This document shows positions 26,442 to 35,245 of a stretch of DNA of 64,000 nucleotides, in pieces. Positions within the stretch are counted from its first letter, which is position 1; the number at the start of each line of letters is the position of its first letter. Both the position numbers and the translations under genes were made by a program. The DNA is taken from NCBI GenBank assembly GCA_003946805.1, contig RPSH01000003.1:124001-188000 (forward strand), read 5' to 3'. This stretch comes from Bacillus sp. 2B10. GTDB lineage: Bacteria > Pseudomonadota > Alphaproteobacteria > Sphingomonadales > Sphingomonadaceae. The notes under the pieces are model-generated. The model made no database searches. It was not told the origin of the DNA and saw nothing but the letters and a program-made list of their open reading frames with translations.

Positions 26442-26993
26442 ATGCGTATCGCCCTGTTCGCCGCCGCCCTGACCCTGCCGTTCGCCGCCCCGCTGTCCGC
26501 CGCGCTGGCACCGGGGGCACGGGCACCCGATTTCACCACCCGGGCGGCGATCGGGGGCAAGGCGTTCACGCTCAACCTGCGCTCGCAGCTGCGCAAGGGG
26601 CCGGTGGTCCTGTACTTCTTCCCGGCGGCGTTCACCGGCGGCTGCAATGCCGAAGCGAAGGCGTTCGCCGACGCGGTCGACGACTTCAAGGCGGCGGGTG
26701 CGACCGTGATCGGCATGTCCGCCGACGGAATCGACAAATTGCAGGAATTTTCCAAGGCCCATTGTGCGGGCCGCTTCGCCGTCGCCAGCGCCACGCCGCG
26801 CGTGATCGAGGGGTTCGACGTGGCGCTGAACCGGCCGGCGGGCACCGATGGCAAGGCACGCACCATGACCACCCGCACCAGCTATGTCATTGACCGGACG
26901 GGACGGATCGCGTTCGTCCATTCGGACATGAACCCGGCGGACCATGTGCGGACCACGCTGGCGGCGGTGCGCGGGCTCGCCGCCCCCCGCTGA
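26442..26993 (+). CDS. Exported peroxiredoxin (AhpC/TSA-like)
   Basis: 183 residues with a signal peptide (LFAAALTLPFAAPLSAA), so a periplasmic enzyme. Thioredoxin-fold motifs: GARAPDFTTRAA, then VVLYFFPAAFTGGCNAEAKAF with peroxidatic Cys68 in a T-x-x-C site, and YVIDRTGRIAFVHSDM. A second Cys in AHCAGRF could resolve the sulfenic acid. Reduces peroxides. AAGGA supports ATG 26442. It follows pldA by 68 nt. Confidence 0.85.
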   Translation: MRIALFAAALTLPFAAPLSAALAPGARAPDFTTRAAIGGKAFTLNLRSQLRKGPVVLYFFPAAFTGGCNAEAKAFADAVDDFKAAGATVIGMSADGIDKLQEFSKAHCAGRFAVASATPRVIEGFDVALNRPAGTDGKARTMTTRTSYVIDRTGRIAFVHSDMNPADHVRTTLAAVRGLAAPR

Positions 26994-27113
26994 CCGCCGT
27001 CCGCCAATCGTGGATGGGGGATTAACGTCGTCGCAACGCGATTTTAGCACTCGCGGGATTAGTCCGGCGTCATCAACCTGTGCGGGGCGCGCAGAAGGGC
27101 GGCGGAGGACGGC

Positions 27114-28241
27114 GTGTATATCGAAAAGATCGGCGAGGGGCAGGTATCGGTCGCGGGCGGCCTGATCCACGCGATCCTCGCCTTTCTCGAGGACCAGCGG
27201 CTGGAGCCGACGCCGCTCAACTACAGCTTTGCCTATGCCGTGATGCACGATCCGGCGGGGCCGCTGGCGCAGGAGGTCGCGCGGCGGACCGATGGCGGCA
27301 TCCGCCTGACCAGCGGCGAGGTCGAGGCGCTGGGCATCCTGATCGAGGGGGCGGCTCATGCACCGGTAACCGTGGCATCGACGATCCAGCCCGATCCCTT
27401 CCCGCCGGTCGTCGCCATGCTGGTCGATCCCGCCCGCCCGGCCGAACCGGTCGATCCGGCGGTGGAGGCCGCCGCGGTCGCCGCGGCGCTGGTGGTCGAA
27501 ACCCGGCGGCAGGTCGCCGGGTTCGAGACGATGGTATCGGCGATGCGCAGCGAAACGCGCGATTTCGGTCGCGATCTCGCGGCGAGCGAAGACGCGCTGC
27601 GCCGGTCGGCACCCGCCGCCGGCACCGACATTCCCGGCTCCGAACTGGCGCGGATCGCCGCGGCGATGCGCGCCCGGGTCGAGATCGCCGAGGCGCGACT
27701 GGAACAGGCGACGCGCGAGGCGAGCGACCTGCGCCGCCAGCTGGCCGAGGCGCACGACGATGCCCGGCGCGACCCGCTGACCGCCCTGCCCAACCGTCGC
27801 GCGTTCGAGGAAGCGCTCGACAACCGCGAGGACGGACCGTTCCATGTCGCGATGTGCGACGTCGACCATTTCAAGACGGTCAACGACCAGCACGGCCATC
27901 CGGTCGGCGACCGGGTGCTCAAGGCGATCGCCGGCACGCTGGCGCGCGAATGCGCGGGGCATCTGGTCGCGCGATATGGCGGCGAGGAATTCGCGCTGCT
28001 GCTGGGCGGAATCGACGCCGCCGACGCGCAGGCGCTGCTCGAACAGGCGCGGCGGGCGGTCGGCGAGCGGCGCTATCGGCTGCGCGAAAGCGATACGCTG
28101 ATCCAGGGCATCACCCTGTCGGCCGGACTGGTGACGATCCTGCCCGGCGAAGCGCTGCGCGATGCGATCGCCCGTGCCGATGCGCTGCTGTATGCGGCGA
28201 AGCGGCAGGGACGCGACCGGATGATTGGCGAAATTTGCTGA
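27114..28241 (+). CDS. GGDEF diguanylate cyclase, no membrane segment
   Basis: 375 residues from GTG 27114 with GGAGG 9 nt upstream. An N-terminal helical region (FLEDQRLEPTPLNYSFAYAVMHDPAGPLAQ) of a type that precedes many sphingomonad cyclases is followed by a disordered/coiled linker and the GGDEF domain from about residue 215: DPLTALPNRRAFEEAL, VDHFKTVNDQHGHPVGD, active-site YGGEEFALLLGG near 288. The RxxD inhibitory site upstream of GGEEF is not present (RECA in that place), so product inhibition is probably lacking. Makes cyclic di-GMP. Confidence 0.9.
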   Translation: MYIEKIGEGQVSVAGGLIHAILAFLEDQRLEPTPLNYSFAYAVMHDPAGPLAQEVARRTDGGIRLTSGEVEALGILIEGAAHAPVTVASTIQPDPFPPVVAMLVDPARPAEPVDPAVEAAAVAAALVVETRRQVAGFETMVSAMRSETRDFGRDLAASEDALRRSAPAAGTDIPGSELARIAAAMRARVEIAEARLEQATREASDLRRQLAEAHDDARRDPLTALPNRRAFEEALDNREDGPFHVAMCDVDHFKTVNDQHGHPVGDRVLKAIAGTLARECAGHLVARYGGEEFALLLGGIDAADAQALLEQARRAVGERRYRLRESDTLIQGITLSAGLVTILPGEALRDAIARADALLYAAKRQGRDRMIGEIC

Positions 28242-28259
28242 TCCGTGGTGGTTCGTACC

Positions 28260-28289
28260 GGTAAATCTTACCAATCCGGATATCTCCGG
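28260..28289. promoter_or_regulatory. Paired palindromes upstream of a sigma-54-like promoter
   Basis: GGTAAATCTTACC (28260-28272) has 5-bp arms and CCGGATATCTCCGG (28276-28289) has 5-bp arms around TATC. They lie about 40-65 nt upstream of the -24/-12 element at 28326, a workable distance for an enhancer-binding protein. The second could instead be a terminator for the cyclase gene, as TTTGAAAA follows it. Confidence 0.4.
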
Positions 28290-28325
28290 TTTGAAAATGC
28301 CTGTTAAAACACAAACTTAATCAAC

Positions 28326-28341
28326 TGGCACGCCCCCTGCA
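28326..28341 (+). promoter_or_regulatory. Candidate sigma-54 (-24/-12) promoter
   Basis: TGGCACGCCCCCTGCA matches the consensus TGGCACG-N4-TTGCA at all but one base, with correct GG-to-GC spacing. It lies 54 nt upstream of the 35-residue ORF. Confidence 0.65.
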
Positions 28342-28394
28342 AAGCTCCTGGCATAGCCGGCGAGATGGTTCGCACGGTAACAGGGAGTGACCCC

Positions 28395-28502
28395 ATGATC
28401 CGTACCCCAGCCCTTCGCCAGCATGTCGCCGCCGTTTTCGGGGCACTGTTCGTTTCCGCCGTCCTGCTGTCGGCCGCCGCGCCGGTCATGCCGATCGCCT
28501 GA
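28395..28502 (+). CDS. 35-residue hydrophobic micro-protein
   Basis: ATG 28395 follows GGGAG at a suitable distance. The peptide starts MIRTPALRQHVAAVFGALFV and continues with a hydrophobic Ala/Val/Leu stretch to ...PVMPIA, so one membrane segment of about 20 residues or an uncleaved signal-like helix after a short basic head. It stands alone between the cyclase gene and the convergent FAD gene, behind a sigma-54-like promoter, which argues that it is real. Function unknown; no paralogue in this window. Confidence 0.6.
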   Translation: MIRTPALRQHVAAVFGALFVSAVLLSAAAPVMPIA

Positions 28503-28584
28503 TGCGTCGGGGTTGTTCGAAAACGCACGAAAGCGCGAGTTCGGGTGCCGCGCAATCCGTCTCGACGCATCTGCGAACGGCCGT

Positions 28585-30210
28585 TCAGGCCGCGATCATG
28601 GCGCGGGCCGCCGCCTCGGCGACCTTGATCCCGTCGACCGCCGCCGACAGGATGCCGCCGGCATAGCCCGCGCCTTCGCCCGCAGGAAACAGGTTGGCGG
28701 TATTGATGCTCTGGAAATCCTCGCCGCGCGTGATGCGCACCGGGGACGACGTCCGGGTCTCGACGCCGGTCATCACCGCATCCGGATGGTCGTAGCCCGG
28801 GATCGTCCGCCCGAACGCGACCAGCGCCTCGCGCATCGCCGTAACCGCGAATTCCGGCAGGCAGGTGCCGAGGTCGGTCGGGTGTACGCCGGGGCGGTAG
28901 GACGGGATCACGCTGCGCAAAGCCGTCGAGGGCCGGCCGGCGAGGAAGTCGCCGACGAGCTGCGCCGGCGCGTGGTAGTCGCCGCCGCCCGCGACATAGG
29001 CGCGCTCTTCCCAATGGCGCTGGAACGCGATGCCGGCCAGCGGATGGCCGGGATAGTCGCGCGCCGGGTCGATGCCGACGACGATGCCGGAATTGGCGTT
29101 GCGTTCGTTGCGCGAATACTGGCTCATGCCGTTGGTCGCGACGCGGCCGGGTTCGGAGGTCGCGGCGACGACGGTGCCGCCGGGACACATGCAGAAGCTG
29201 TAGACGGTGCGCTGGTTGGCGCAGTGGTGCGACAGCGTATAGGCCGCCGCCCCGAGGTCGGGATGGCCGGCGCACGCGCCGAAGCGGGCGTTGTCGATCC
29301 AGCTTTGCGGATGTTCGACCCGCACCCCGATCGAGAACGGCTTCGCCTCCAGCGCGACGCCGCGGTCGTGGAGCATGTGGAACGTGTCGCGTGCGCTGTG
29401 CCCCAGCGCCAGCACGACCGGACCGTCCGCCGCCAGCGTCTCGCCGGTCGACAGCCTCAGCCCGGTCAACCGCCGCGTACCGTCGGCGCGCTCCTCCAGT
29501 TCCAGATCGTCGACCCGGTGCGAGAAGCGATATTCGCCGCCCAGTTCCTCGACGGTCGCGCGCATCGATTCGACCATCTGCACGAGGCGGAAGGTGCCGA
29601 TATGCGGATGCGCCTCGGTCAGGATTTCCGGCGGCGCGCCGGCCTTCACGAATTCGGTCAGCACCTTGCGGCCCAGATGGCGCGGATCCTTGATCTGGCT
29701 CCACAGCTTGCCGTCGGAAAAGGTGCCGGCACCCCCTTCGCCGAACTGCACGTTCGATTCGGGGTTCAGCTCGCTGCGGCGCCACAGGCCCCACGTGTCC
29801 TGCGTTCGTTCGCGCACCACCTTGCCGCGGTCGAGGATGATCGGGCGAAACCCCATCTGCGCGAGGATGAGGCCGGCGAACAGCCCGCACGGGCCGGCGC
29901 CGACGACGATCGGGCGCGGGCCGGCATAGTCGGCCGGCATCTTCGCGACGAGGCGGTAACCGGTATCGGGCGTCGGCCCGACATTGCGGTCGCGGCGGGT
30001 GCGGGCGAGCACCTGCCCCTCGTTCTTCACCGTCACGTCGACCGAATAGACGAGCTGGATATCGTCCTTGTCGCGGGCATCGTGCGCGCGGCGCGCGATG
30101 GTGTAGCGGACGAGGTCGCGCGGGGTGATCCGCAACCGTTCGCGGATCGCGGCCGCCAGCGCTTCCTCGGGATGGTTCAGCGGCAATTTCAGTTCGGCGA
30201 TACGAAGCAT
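28585..30210 (-). CDS. Uncharacterised FAD-dependent dehydrogenase (COG2509 type)
   Basis: 541 residues. An N-terminal 100-residue region (LPLNHPEEALAAAIRERLRI) precedes the Rossmann FAD motif PIVVGAGPCGLFAGLILAQ. Further landmarks are NVQFGEGGAGTFSDGKLW, GHSARDTFHML, the Cys-containing YSFCMCPGGTVVAATSE and the C-terminal FAD contact LFPAGEGAGYAGGILSAA. The set defines the COG2509 family, whose substrate is not known. AGGAGG lies very close (2 nt) to ATG 30208-30210. A palindrome GAACGGCCGTTC overlaps the stop codon. Confidence 0.85.
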   Translation of the reverse strand: MLRIAELKLPLNHPEEALAAAIRERLRITPRDLVRYTIARRAHDARDKDDIQLVYSVDVTVKNEGQVLARTRRDRNVGPTPDTGYRLVAKMPADYAGPRPIVVGAGPCGLFAGLILAQMGFRPIILDRGKVVRERTQDTWGLWRRSELNPESNVQFGEGGAGTFSDGKLWSQIKDPRHLGRKVLTEFVKAGAPPEILTEAHPHIGTFRLVQMVESMRATVEELGGEYRFSHRVDDLELEERADGTRRLTGLRLSTGETLAADGPVVLALGHSARDTFHMLHDRGVALEAKPFSIGVRVEHPQSWIDNARFGACAGHPDLGAAAYTLSHHCANQRTVYSFCMCPGGTVVAATSEPGRVATNGMSQYSRNERNANSGIVVGIDPARDYPGHPLAGIAFQRHWEERAYVAGGGDYHAPAQLVGDFLAGRPSTALRSVIPSYRPGVHPTDLGTCLPEFAVTAMREALVAFGRTIPGYDHPDAVMTGVETRTSSPVRITRGEDFQSINTANLFPAGEGAGYAGGILSAAVDGIKVAEAAARAMIAA

Positions 30211-30291
30211 CGCCTCCTGTAACGCCGGTCCGGGCGGATCGCCATGGGGGCGATTCTTGTCGTCGTAGTCGAAGCACGATAGGCGGGGGCG

Positions 30292-32688
30292 ATGATCCGG
30301 TCGCTGCTCCGTAGCCTGTCGTCGCTGCTGCTGATCGTGGCGGCGGTTCCCGCCTTCGCGCAGGCGGGCGGCGCGCCCGACCAGGCCGCGCAGCTCGACA
30401 AGGCGACCAGCGAGCTGGGGCTGGTCGACGGCGCGCTGGACGCGCGGCTGGAACGCGGGCAGCGCGACGACCTGCGCAGCCGGGCGCAGGCGGTGCGCGC
30501 GACGACGCTCGACGCCGCGCAGCAGCTGACCGGCGACCTCGCGCGGATCGATGCGCGGCTGGCGCAGCTGGGCCCGGCGGCGTCGGGCGAGGACCCGGCG
30601 ATCCGCGACGAGCGCACCGCGCTGGCGAGGCAGCGCACCGCGCTGGATTCGGCGACCAAGCGTGCCAAGCTGCTGTCGGTCGAGGCCCAGCAGCTGATCG
30701 ACGAGATTCAGGAGGGGCAGGCGGCCGAGCTGAGCCAGAAATGGTTCGGGCGCGGCAATTCGCCGCTGACCCCGGCGTTCTGGAGCGCGATCCTGCGCGC
30801 CGTGCCGCGCGACGTCCACCGCGTCGAACGCTTCGTCGCCGCCGGGGTCGACGCGATCGGCGGCGCCGCGCCGGGGCGGATATGGCCCGCGCTGCTGGGC
30901 TTCGCGGTTGCGATCCTGTTGCTGGGGCCGGCGCGGCTGGCGGCGGGGCGGGCGGCGCAGCGGCTGCTGATCGAGGGTGCGCCGGGCCGCCGGGTGCGGC
31001 GTTCGGCCAACGCGCTGGGCCGGGTGGTGGTCGGCACGCTGGCGCCGCCGCTGGCCGCCGCGGCGCTGCTGACCGGGCTGCGCTGGGCGGGGTGGGTCGC
31101 GCCGGGCTGGGACATGATGCTGAACCAGTGGTGGGTGGCGGTCGGCATCGCCGCCTTTTCCAGCTCGGTGCTGGGCGCGGTGCTGATGCGCGGCAGTCCC
31201 AGCTGGAGGATCGCGCCGATCGGCGATGCCGTGGCCAGCCGGTTGCGGCCCTATTCGTTCCTGCTCGCGCTGCTGGCGGGGGCGGCCATCGCGCTCGATG
31301 CCGCCAATGTCGCGATCGGGACCAGCGCCGCCGCGCGTGCCGCCACCGCCGCGCTGGAGGCGCTGGCGCATATCCTGCTGATCGCCGGCGGCCTGTTCGC
31401 GCTGGGCCGGATGCGCGCCGAGGCGAATACGGCCGACGATGCCCCGGCGCAGACCGGGCTGGCGGCGATCACGCTGTTCGCGTGGGGCATTGCCGGGGTC
31501 GCGCTGCTGGCGCTGGCGGCGGGCTATATCGGGTTCAGCCTGTCGGTCGGGCAGATGGCGGCGTGGACGCTGGTGCTGGGCGCGGCGGTCTATATCGTGC
31601 TGGTCGCGATCGACGACGTGGCGACGTCGGTGTTCGAACGCGGCAGCCGGCTGGGGCAGGCGCTGACCCGGGGGCTGGGGCTGCGCGGCGGGACGGTCGA
31701 CCAGTTCGGGGTGCTGCTGTCGGGCGTGCTGCGCGTGCTGCTGGCGGTGCTGGCGCTGGCGCTGTGGCTGTTGCCGCTGGGGGGCAGCGGCGTCGCCGAC
31801 ATGTTCACCCGGCTGGGCGATCTGGCGCGCGGGGTGCAGGTCGGCGGGGTGACGATCTCGCCCGGCGCGATCCTGCGCTCGGTCGCGGTGCTGGCGATCG
31901 GGCTGACGCTGGTGCGCGCGTTCATGCGCTGGCTGGAGGGGCGGTATCTGCCCGCGACCGACCTCGACGGCAGCGGGCGCAATTCGGTCAGCCTCGTCGC
32001 GCGCTATGTCGGGATCGCGCTGGCGGTGATCTGGGCATTGGCGTCGCTCGGCATCGGGATCGAACGGATCGCGCTGCTGCTGTCCGCATTGTCGGTCGGC
32101 ATCGGCTTCGGGTTGCAGGCGATCACGCAGAATTTCGTGTCGGGCCTGATCCTGCTGGCGGAACGGCCGATCAAGATCGGCGACCTGATCCGCGTCGGCA
32201 CCGACGAGGGCGACGTGAAGCGCATCAGCGTGCGATCGACCGAGATCACGCTGGCCGATCATTCGACGCTGATCGTGCCCAATTCGGAACTCATCACGAA
32301 GTCGGTGCTGAACAAGACGCTGGCCAGTCCGCTGGGGCGTATCCAGATCCAGTTCTCGGTGCCGCTGGGGACCGATGCCGCGCGGGTGCGGCAGCTGGTG
32401 CTCGACGCCTTCGCCCGCGAGGAGGCGGTGCTGGCCGATCCGGCGCCGTCGGCGTTCGTCGACGCGATCACCGACGGCAAGATCGCGTTCAACTGCTTCG
32501 CGCATGTCGCGTCGCCGCGCGCCGCCTATGGCGCGCGCAGCAACATCCTGCTCGAACTACTCACCCGGTTCCGCGACGGGGGGATCGAGATGGGCACGGT
32601 GCCGCAGCGGCTGGAGCTGGTGACGTCGCCGGGCGATCCGGTTCCGCCCTTGCCGGCTGCACCGGCGCCCGGCACAGGGCAGCCATGA
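30292..32688 (+). CDS. Large mechanosensitive channel protein with DUF3772 domain
   Basis: 798 residues. Signal peptide (LLLIVAAVPAFAQ), an N-terminal periplasmic helical DUF3772-like domain (about 30-130), about ten hydrophobic helices, and a C-terminal MscS core: GIGFGLQAITQNFVSGLILLAERPIKIGDLIRVG and EITLADHSTLIVPNSELITKSVLN. This is the plan of the MscK-like DUF3772 family that releases solutes under hypo-osmotic shock. Divergent from the FAD gene with 81 nt between. Its stop overlaps the next start (ATGA). Confidence 0.9.
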   Translation: MIRSLLRSLSSLLLIVAAVPAFAQAGGAPDQAAQLDKATSELGLVDGALDARLERGQRDDLRSRAQAVRATTLDAAQQLTGDLARIDARLAQLGPAASGEDPAIRDERTALARQRTALDSATKRAKLLSVEAQQLIDEIQEGQAAELSQKWFGRGNSPLTPAFWSAILRAVPRDVHRVERFVAAGVDAIGGAAPGRIWPALLGFAVAILLLGPARLAAGRAAQRLLIEGAPGRRVRRSANALGRVVVGTLAPPLAAAALLTGLRWAGWVAPGWDMMLNQWWVAVGIAAFSSSVLGAVLMRGSPSWRIAPIGDAVASRLRPYSFLLALLAGAAIALDAANVAIGTSAAARAATAALEALAHILLIAGGLFALGRMRAEANTADDAPAQTGLAAITLFAWGIAGVALLALAAGYIGFSLSVGQMAAWTLVLGAAVYIVLVAIDDVATSVFERGSRLGQALTRGLGLRGGTVDQFGVLLSGVLRVLLAVLALALWLLPLGGSGVADMFTRLGDLARGVQVGGVTISPGAILRSVAVLAIGLTLVRAFMRWLEGRYLPATDLDGSGRNSVSLVARYVGIALAVIWALASLGIGIERIALLLSALSVGIGFGLQAITQNFVSGLILLAERPIKIGDLIRVGTDEGDVKRISVRSTEITLADHSTLIVPNSELITKSVLNKTLASPLGRIQIQFSVPLGTDAARVRQLVLDAFAREEAVLADPAPSAFVDAITDGKIAFNCFAHVASPRAAYGARSNILLELLTRFRDGGIEMGTVPQRLELVTSPGDPVPPLPAAPAPGTGQP

Positions 32689-33437
32689 TCCTGCACGCGC
32701 ACGAATTCACCGACCTGCCCGCCGCGACAAGTGGCGTGATGCGCACCCACGTCTTTCGCCCGGTCGCGGAAGGCCGGTTTCCGGGCGTGGTGCTGTATTC
32801 CGAAATCTATCAGGTGACCGCGCCGATCCGGCGGCTGGCGGCGTTCATCGCCGGGCACGGCTATGTCGTGGCGGTGCCCGAGGTGTATCATGAATATGAA
32901 GCGCCGGGGACGGTGCTGGCCTATGACAAGGACGGCACCGATCGCGGCAACGACCTGAAGTTCACCAAACCGGTGGCCGGGTTCGATGCCGACGCGACGC
33001 GGGTGATCGACTGGCTGACGGCGCATCCGGCGTGTTCGGGGCGGATCGGGGTGGCGGGCGTGTGTCTCGGCGGGCATCTCGCCTTTCGCGCGGCGCTCGA
33101 TCGGCGGGTCCTGGCGGCGGCCTGCTTCTATCCGACCGACATTCATTCGGGGACGCTGGGCGCGGGTCGCTCCGACGACAGTTTGTCGCGCATCGGGGAG
33201 ATCGGTGCCGAGATGCTGTTCGTGTGGGGGCGGCAGGACCCGCATGTGCCCTATGCCGGGCGGGAAGCCATTCGGGCTGCGCTGGAGGCGGCGGGGACCA
33301 GCTACGCATGGCACGAGGTGAATGCGCAGCATGCGTTTCTGCGCGACGAGGGGCCGCGCTATGACCCGGCGTTGTTTGTGACGGCGACAGGGTGGATGCT
33401 GGCGTTGTTCGCGCGGGTGCTGGGCGGGCGGGTTTGA
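32685..33437 (+). CDS. Dienelactone hydrolase family protein
   Basis: 250 residues, alpha/beta hydrolase. Nucleophile elbow GVCLGGH (Cys near residue 127), Asp in WGRQDPHVPYAG and His in NAQHAFLRDEG complete the Cys-Asp-His triad of dienelactone hydrolases. True carboxymethylenebutenolidases open dienelactones in aromatic degradation, but most chromosomal homologues have unknown substrates and no other catabolic gene is present here. It overlaps the channel gene by 4 nt. Confidence 0.85.
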   Translation: MILHAHEFTDLPAATSGVMRTHVFRPVAEGRFPGVVLYSEIYQVTAPIRRLAAFIAGHGYVVAVPEVYHEYEAPGTVLAYDKDGTDRGNDLKFTKPVAGFDADATRVIDWLTAHPACSGRIGVAGVCLGGHLAFRAALDRRVLAAACFYPTDIHSGTLGAGRSDDSLSRIGEIGAEMLFVWGRQDPHVPYAGREAIRAALEAAGTSYAWHEVNAQHAFLRDEGPRYDPALFVTATGWMLALFARVLGGRV

Positions 33438-33456
33438 GGCGGTCCCAGTCATCTGC

Positions 33457-33566
33457 TCCGTTTGCTTCGAGCCTGTCGAGAACCGAAGTCGAGAAGTAGT
33501 TGCCCCAAAGGCCCCGTTCTCGACTGCCGCTTCTCGACAAGCTCGAAGCTGCTCGAACCAAACGGA
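33457..33566. repeat. Family B-type inverted-repeat element (B1)
   Basis: TCCGTTTG at the left and CAAACGGA at the right are perfect termini; inside, CTTCGAGCCTGTCGAGAA pairs with TTCTCGACAAGCTCGAAG. About 110 bp, with the TTCGA/TCGAG core shared with B2 and B3. Confidence 0.75.
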
Positions 33567-33591
33567 TCGAAATCAGTTTTGGATTCCCCAA

Positions 33592-33709
33592 ACCGTTCGT
33601 CCTGAGTAGCCATTGAGCTTGTCGAAAGGGCGTATCGAAGGACCGTGGGTGACCCGGTGCTTCGATACGGGTCTTCGACTGCGCTCAGCCCCTACTCAGC
33701 ACGAACGGT
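33592..33709. repeat. Family B inverted-repeat element (B2)
   Basis: 118 bp bounded by ACCGTTCGT and ACGAACGGT. The inner sequences (GAGTAGCCATTGAGCTTGTC on one side, GCTCAGCCCCTACTCAGCAC on the other) recur almost unchanged in B3 at 52160-52273 in the opposite orientation. Sits in the convergent gap between the hydrolase and the CoA-binding protein. Confidence 0.85.
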
Positions 33710-33735
33710 GGGGTATCAGGGATAGCCTCCTTATC

Positions 33736-34158
33736 CTACCCGACCGCCGCGACGCCCAGCCGCGGGATTTCGATCTTCGGGCAGCGGTCCATCACCACCT
33801 GCAACCCCACCGCCTCGGCGCGTTCGGCGGCGGCTTCGTTGACGACGCCCAGCTGCATCCACACCGCCTTCGCCCCCGCCGCGATCGCGGCGTCGACGAC
33901 CTCGCCGGCGGCGGCGGAGTTGCGGAAAATGTCGACGATGTCGATCGGCTCCCCGATCTGGTCGAGGTCGCGAAAGACGAATTCGCCGTGGAGATGCTCG
34001 CCGGTGATCTGCGGATTGACCGGGATCACGCGGTAGCCCTGCGACTGGAGGAACGCCATCACGCCGTAAGAGGCGCGGTCGGGGCGGTCCGAGGCGCCGA
34101 CCAGCGCGATGGTGCGCGCTTGCGTCAGCAGGGTGCGGATGCCGTCATCGTCCAGCAT
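33736..34158 (-). CDS. CoA-binding protein (YccU-like)
   Basis: 140 residues, a single Rossmann CoA-binding domain: TIALVGASDRPDRASYGVMA, YRVIPVNPQ, IDIVDIFRNSAAAGEVVDAAI, KAVWMQLGVVNEAAAERA and MDRCPKIE near the end. This resembles the CoA-binding domain of succinyl-CoA synthetase alpha subunits but stands alone. Biological role unknown. Its start is 1 nt beyond the mrp stop, so the two form an operon. Confidence 0.88.
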   Translation of the reverse strand: MLDDDGIRTLLTQARTIALVGASDRPDRASYGVMAFLQSQGYRVIPVNPQITGEHLHGEFVFRDLDQIGEPIDIVDIFRNSAAAGEVVDAAIAAGAKAVWMQLGVVNEAAAERAEAVGLQVVMDRCPKIEIPRLGVAAVG

Positions 34159-34159
34159 G

Positions 34160-35131
34160 TCAGTTCCTCGTCAGCCAGTCGCCGACCTTCGCGGCGATCG
34201 ACATGAACGGATCGGCGTCGGCACCGTTCCCGGCGGCGGGCGGCACGCCGGCGTCGGAGGCGGTGCGGATCGCCAGCGTCAGCGGCACGCGGCCGAGGAA
34301 CGGGATGCCGAGCGCCTGCGCCTTCGCCTCCGCGCCGCCATTGCCGAACGGGTCGGACGCCTCGCCGCAATGGGGGCAGACATAGCCGGCCATGTTCTCG
34401 ACCAGTCCAATGATCGGCACGCCGGCCTTCACGAACAGGTCGATCGCGCGGGTGGCGTCGATCAGCGCGAGATCCTGCGGCGTCGATACGATCACCGCGC
34501 CGGCGGGGCGGTGTTTCTGCATCATGGTGAGCTGCACGTCGCCGGTGCCCGGCGGCATGTCGACGACCAGCGTGTCGGCGCCCTGCCAATGCGCGTCGAC
34601 CAGCTGGGTCAGCGCGCCGGCCGCCATCGGCCCGCGCCATGCGATCGCCTGTCCCGCCGGCACCAGCTGTCCCATCGACAGCAGCGGCACGCCGTACGGG
34701 GTGGCGACCGGCACCAGTTTCTTGTCGTGCGCCTCGGCCTTGATCCCCTCGACGCCCAGCAGGCGCGGTTGCGAGGGGCCGTAGATGTCGGCGTCGACCA
34801 TCCCGACCTTGCGTCCCGATCGGGCCAGCGCGATGGCGAGGTTGGCCGACAGCGTCGATTTGCCGACCCCGCCCTTGCCGCTGGCCACCGCGACGATGCG
34901 CTGTGCGACGCGCTCGCTGGTCTGGGCGATGCGCACGGTGGCGATGCCGGGAGCGGCGGCGGCGGCGGCGCGGACATCGGCCTCCAGCGCGTCGCGCGCG
35001 GCGGGCGGCAGGCCGTTGACGTCGAGGATGATGCTCGCCTGGTCGCCGGTCACGCGCGCCGTGGCGCGCCCGGCGGCGACGGGGCCAAGCAGCGCATCGA
35101 GCGCGGCGGCGGGGTTCGAAGCGGAAGCCAT
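34160..35131 (-). CDS. mrp: Mrp/NBP35-family Fe-S cluster carrier ATPase
   Basis: 323 residues. N-terminal MIP18-like (DUF59) segment, deviant Walker A ASGKGGVGKST, Walker A' VDADIYGPSQPRLLG, the Switch region VVDMPPGTGDVQLTMMQ and the metal-binding CPHC motif in GYVCPHCGEAS. Carries and delivers iron-sulfur clusters in the cytoplasm. The start is ATG 35131 and the gene is divergent from hflK. Confidence 0.93.
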   Translation of the reverse strand: MASASNPAAALDALLGPVAAGRATARVTGDQASIILDVNGLPPAARDALEADVRAAAAAAPGIATVRIAQTSERVAQRIVAVASGKGGVGKSTLSANLAIALARSGRKVGMVDADIYGPSQPRLLGVEGIKAEAHDKKLVPVATPYGVPLLSMGQLVPAGQAIAWRGPMAAGALTQLVDAHWQGADTLVVDMPPGTGDVQLTMMQKHRPAGAVIVSTPQDLALIDATRAIDLFVKAGVPIIGLVENMAGYVCPHCGEASDPFGNGGAEAKAQALGIPFLGRVPLTLAIRTASDAGVPPAAGNGADADPFMSIAAKVGDWLTRN

Positions 35132-35166
35132 GGCGGCGATGTAGCGTCGCCCAAGCGCGTTACCAC

Positions 35167-35194
35167 TGTAAAACGGACGGATGCCCCCTATAAA
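35167..35194 (+). promoter_or_regulatory. Candidate vegetative promoter for hflKC
   Basis: TGTAAA (35167-35172), 16 nt, TATAAA (35189-35194). The -10 hexamer is good and the -35 poor; it would place the transcript start about 45 nt before hflK. Confidence 0.35.
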
Positions 35195-35245
35195 GGATAG
35201 ATGCGATGGATCATGGGGCGGCGCGTGCGCGCGCAGGTGCTGGGG

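Noticed and set aside
28585..32505. A minus-strand frame that would extend the FAD protein N-terminally by about 760 residues
   Set aside because: The extension is antisense to the DUF3772 channel gene and is low-complexity; homologous FAD proteins start at ATG 30210.
32685..33437. Evidence for an aromatic degradation cluster around the dienelactone hydrolase
   Set aside because: No dioxygenase, cycloisomerase or related regulator lies nearby; the gene is coupled to a mechanosensitive channel instead.
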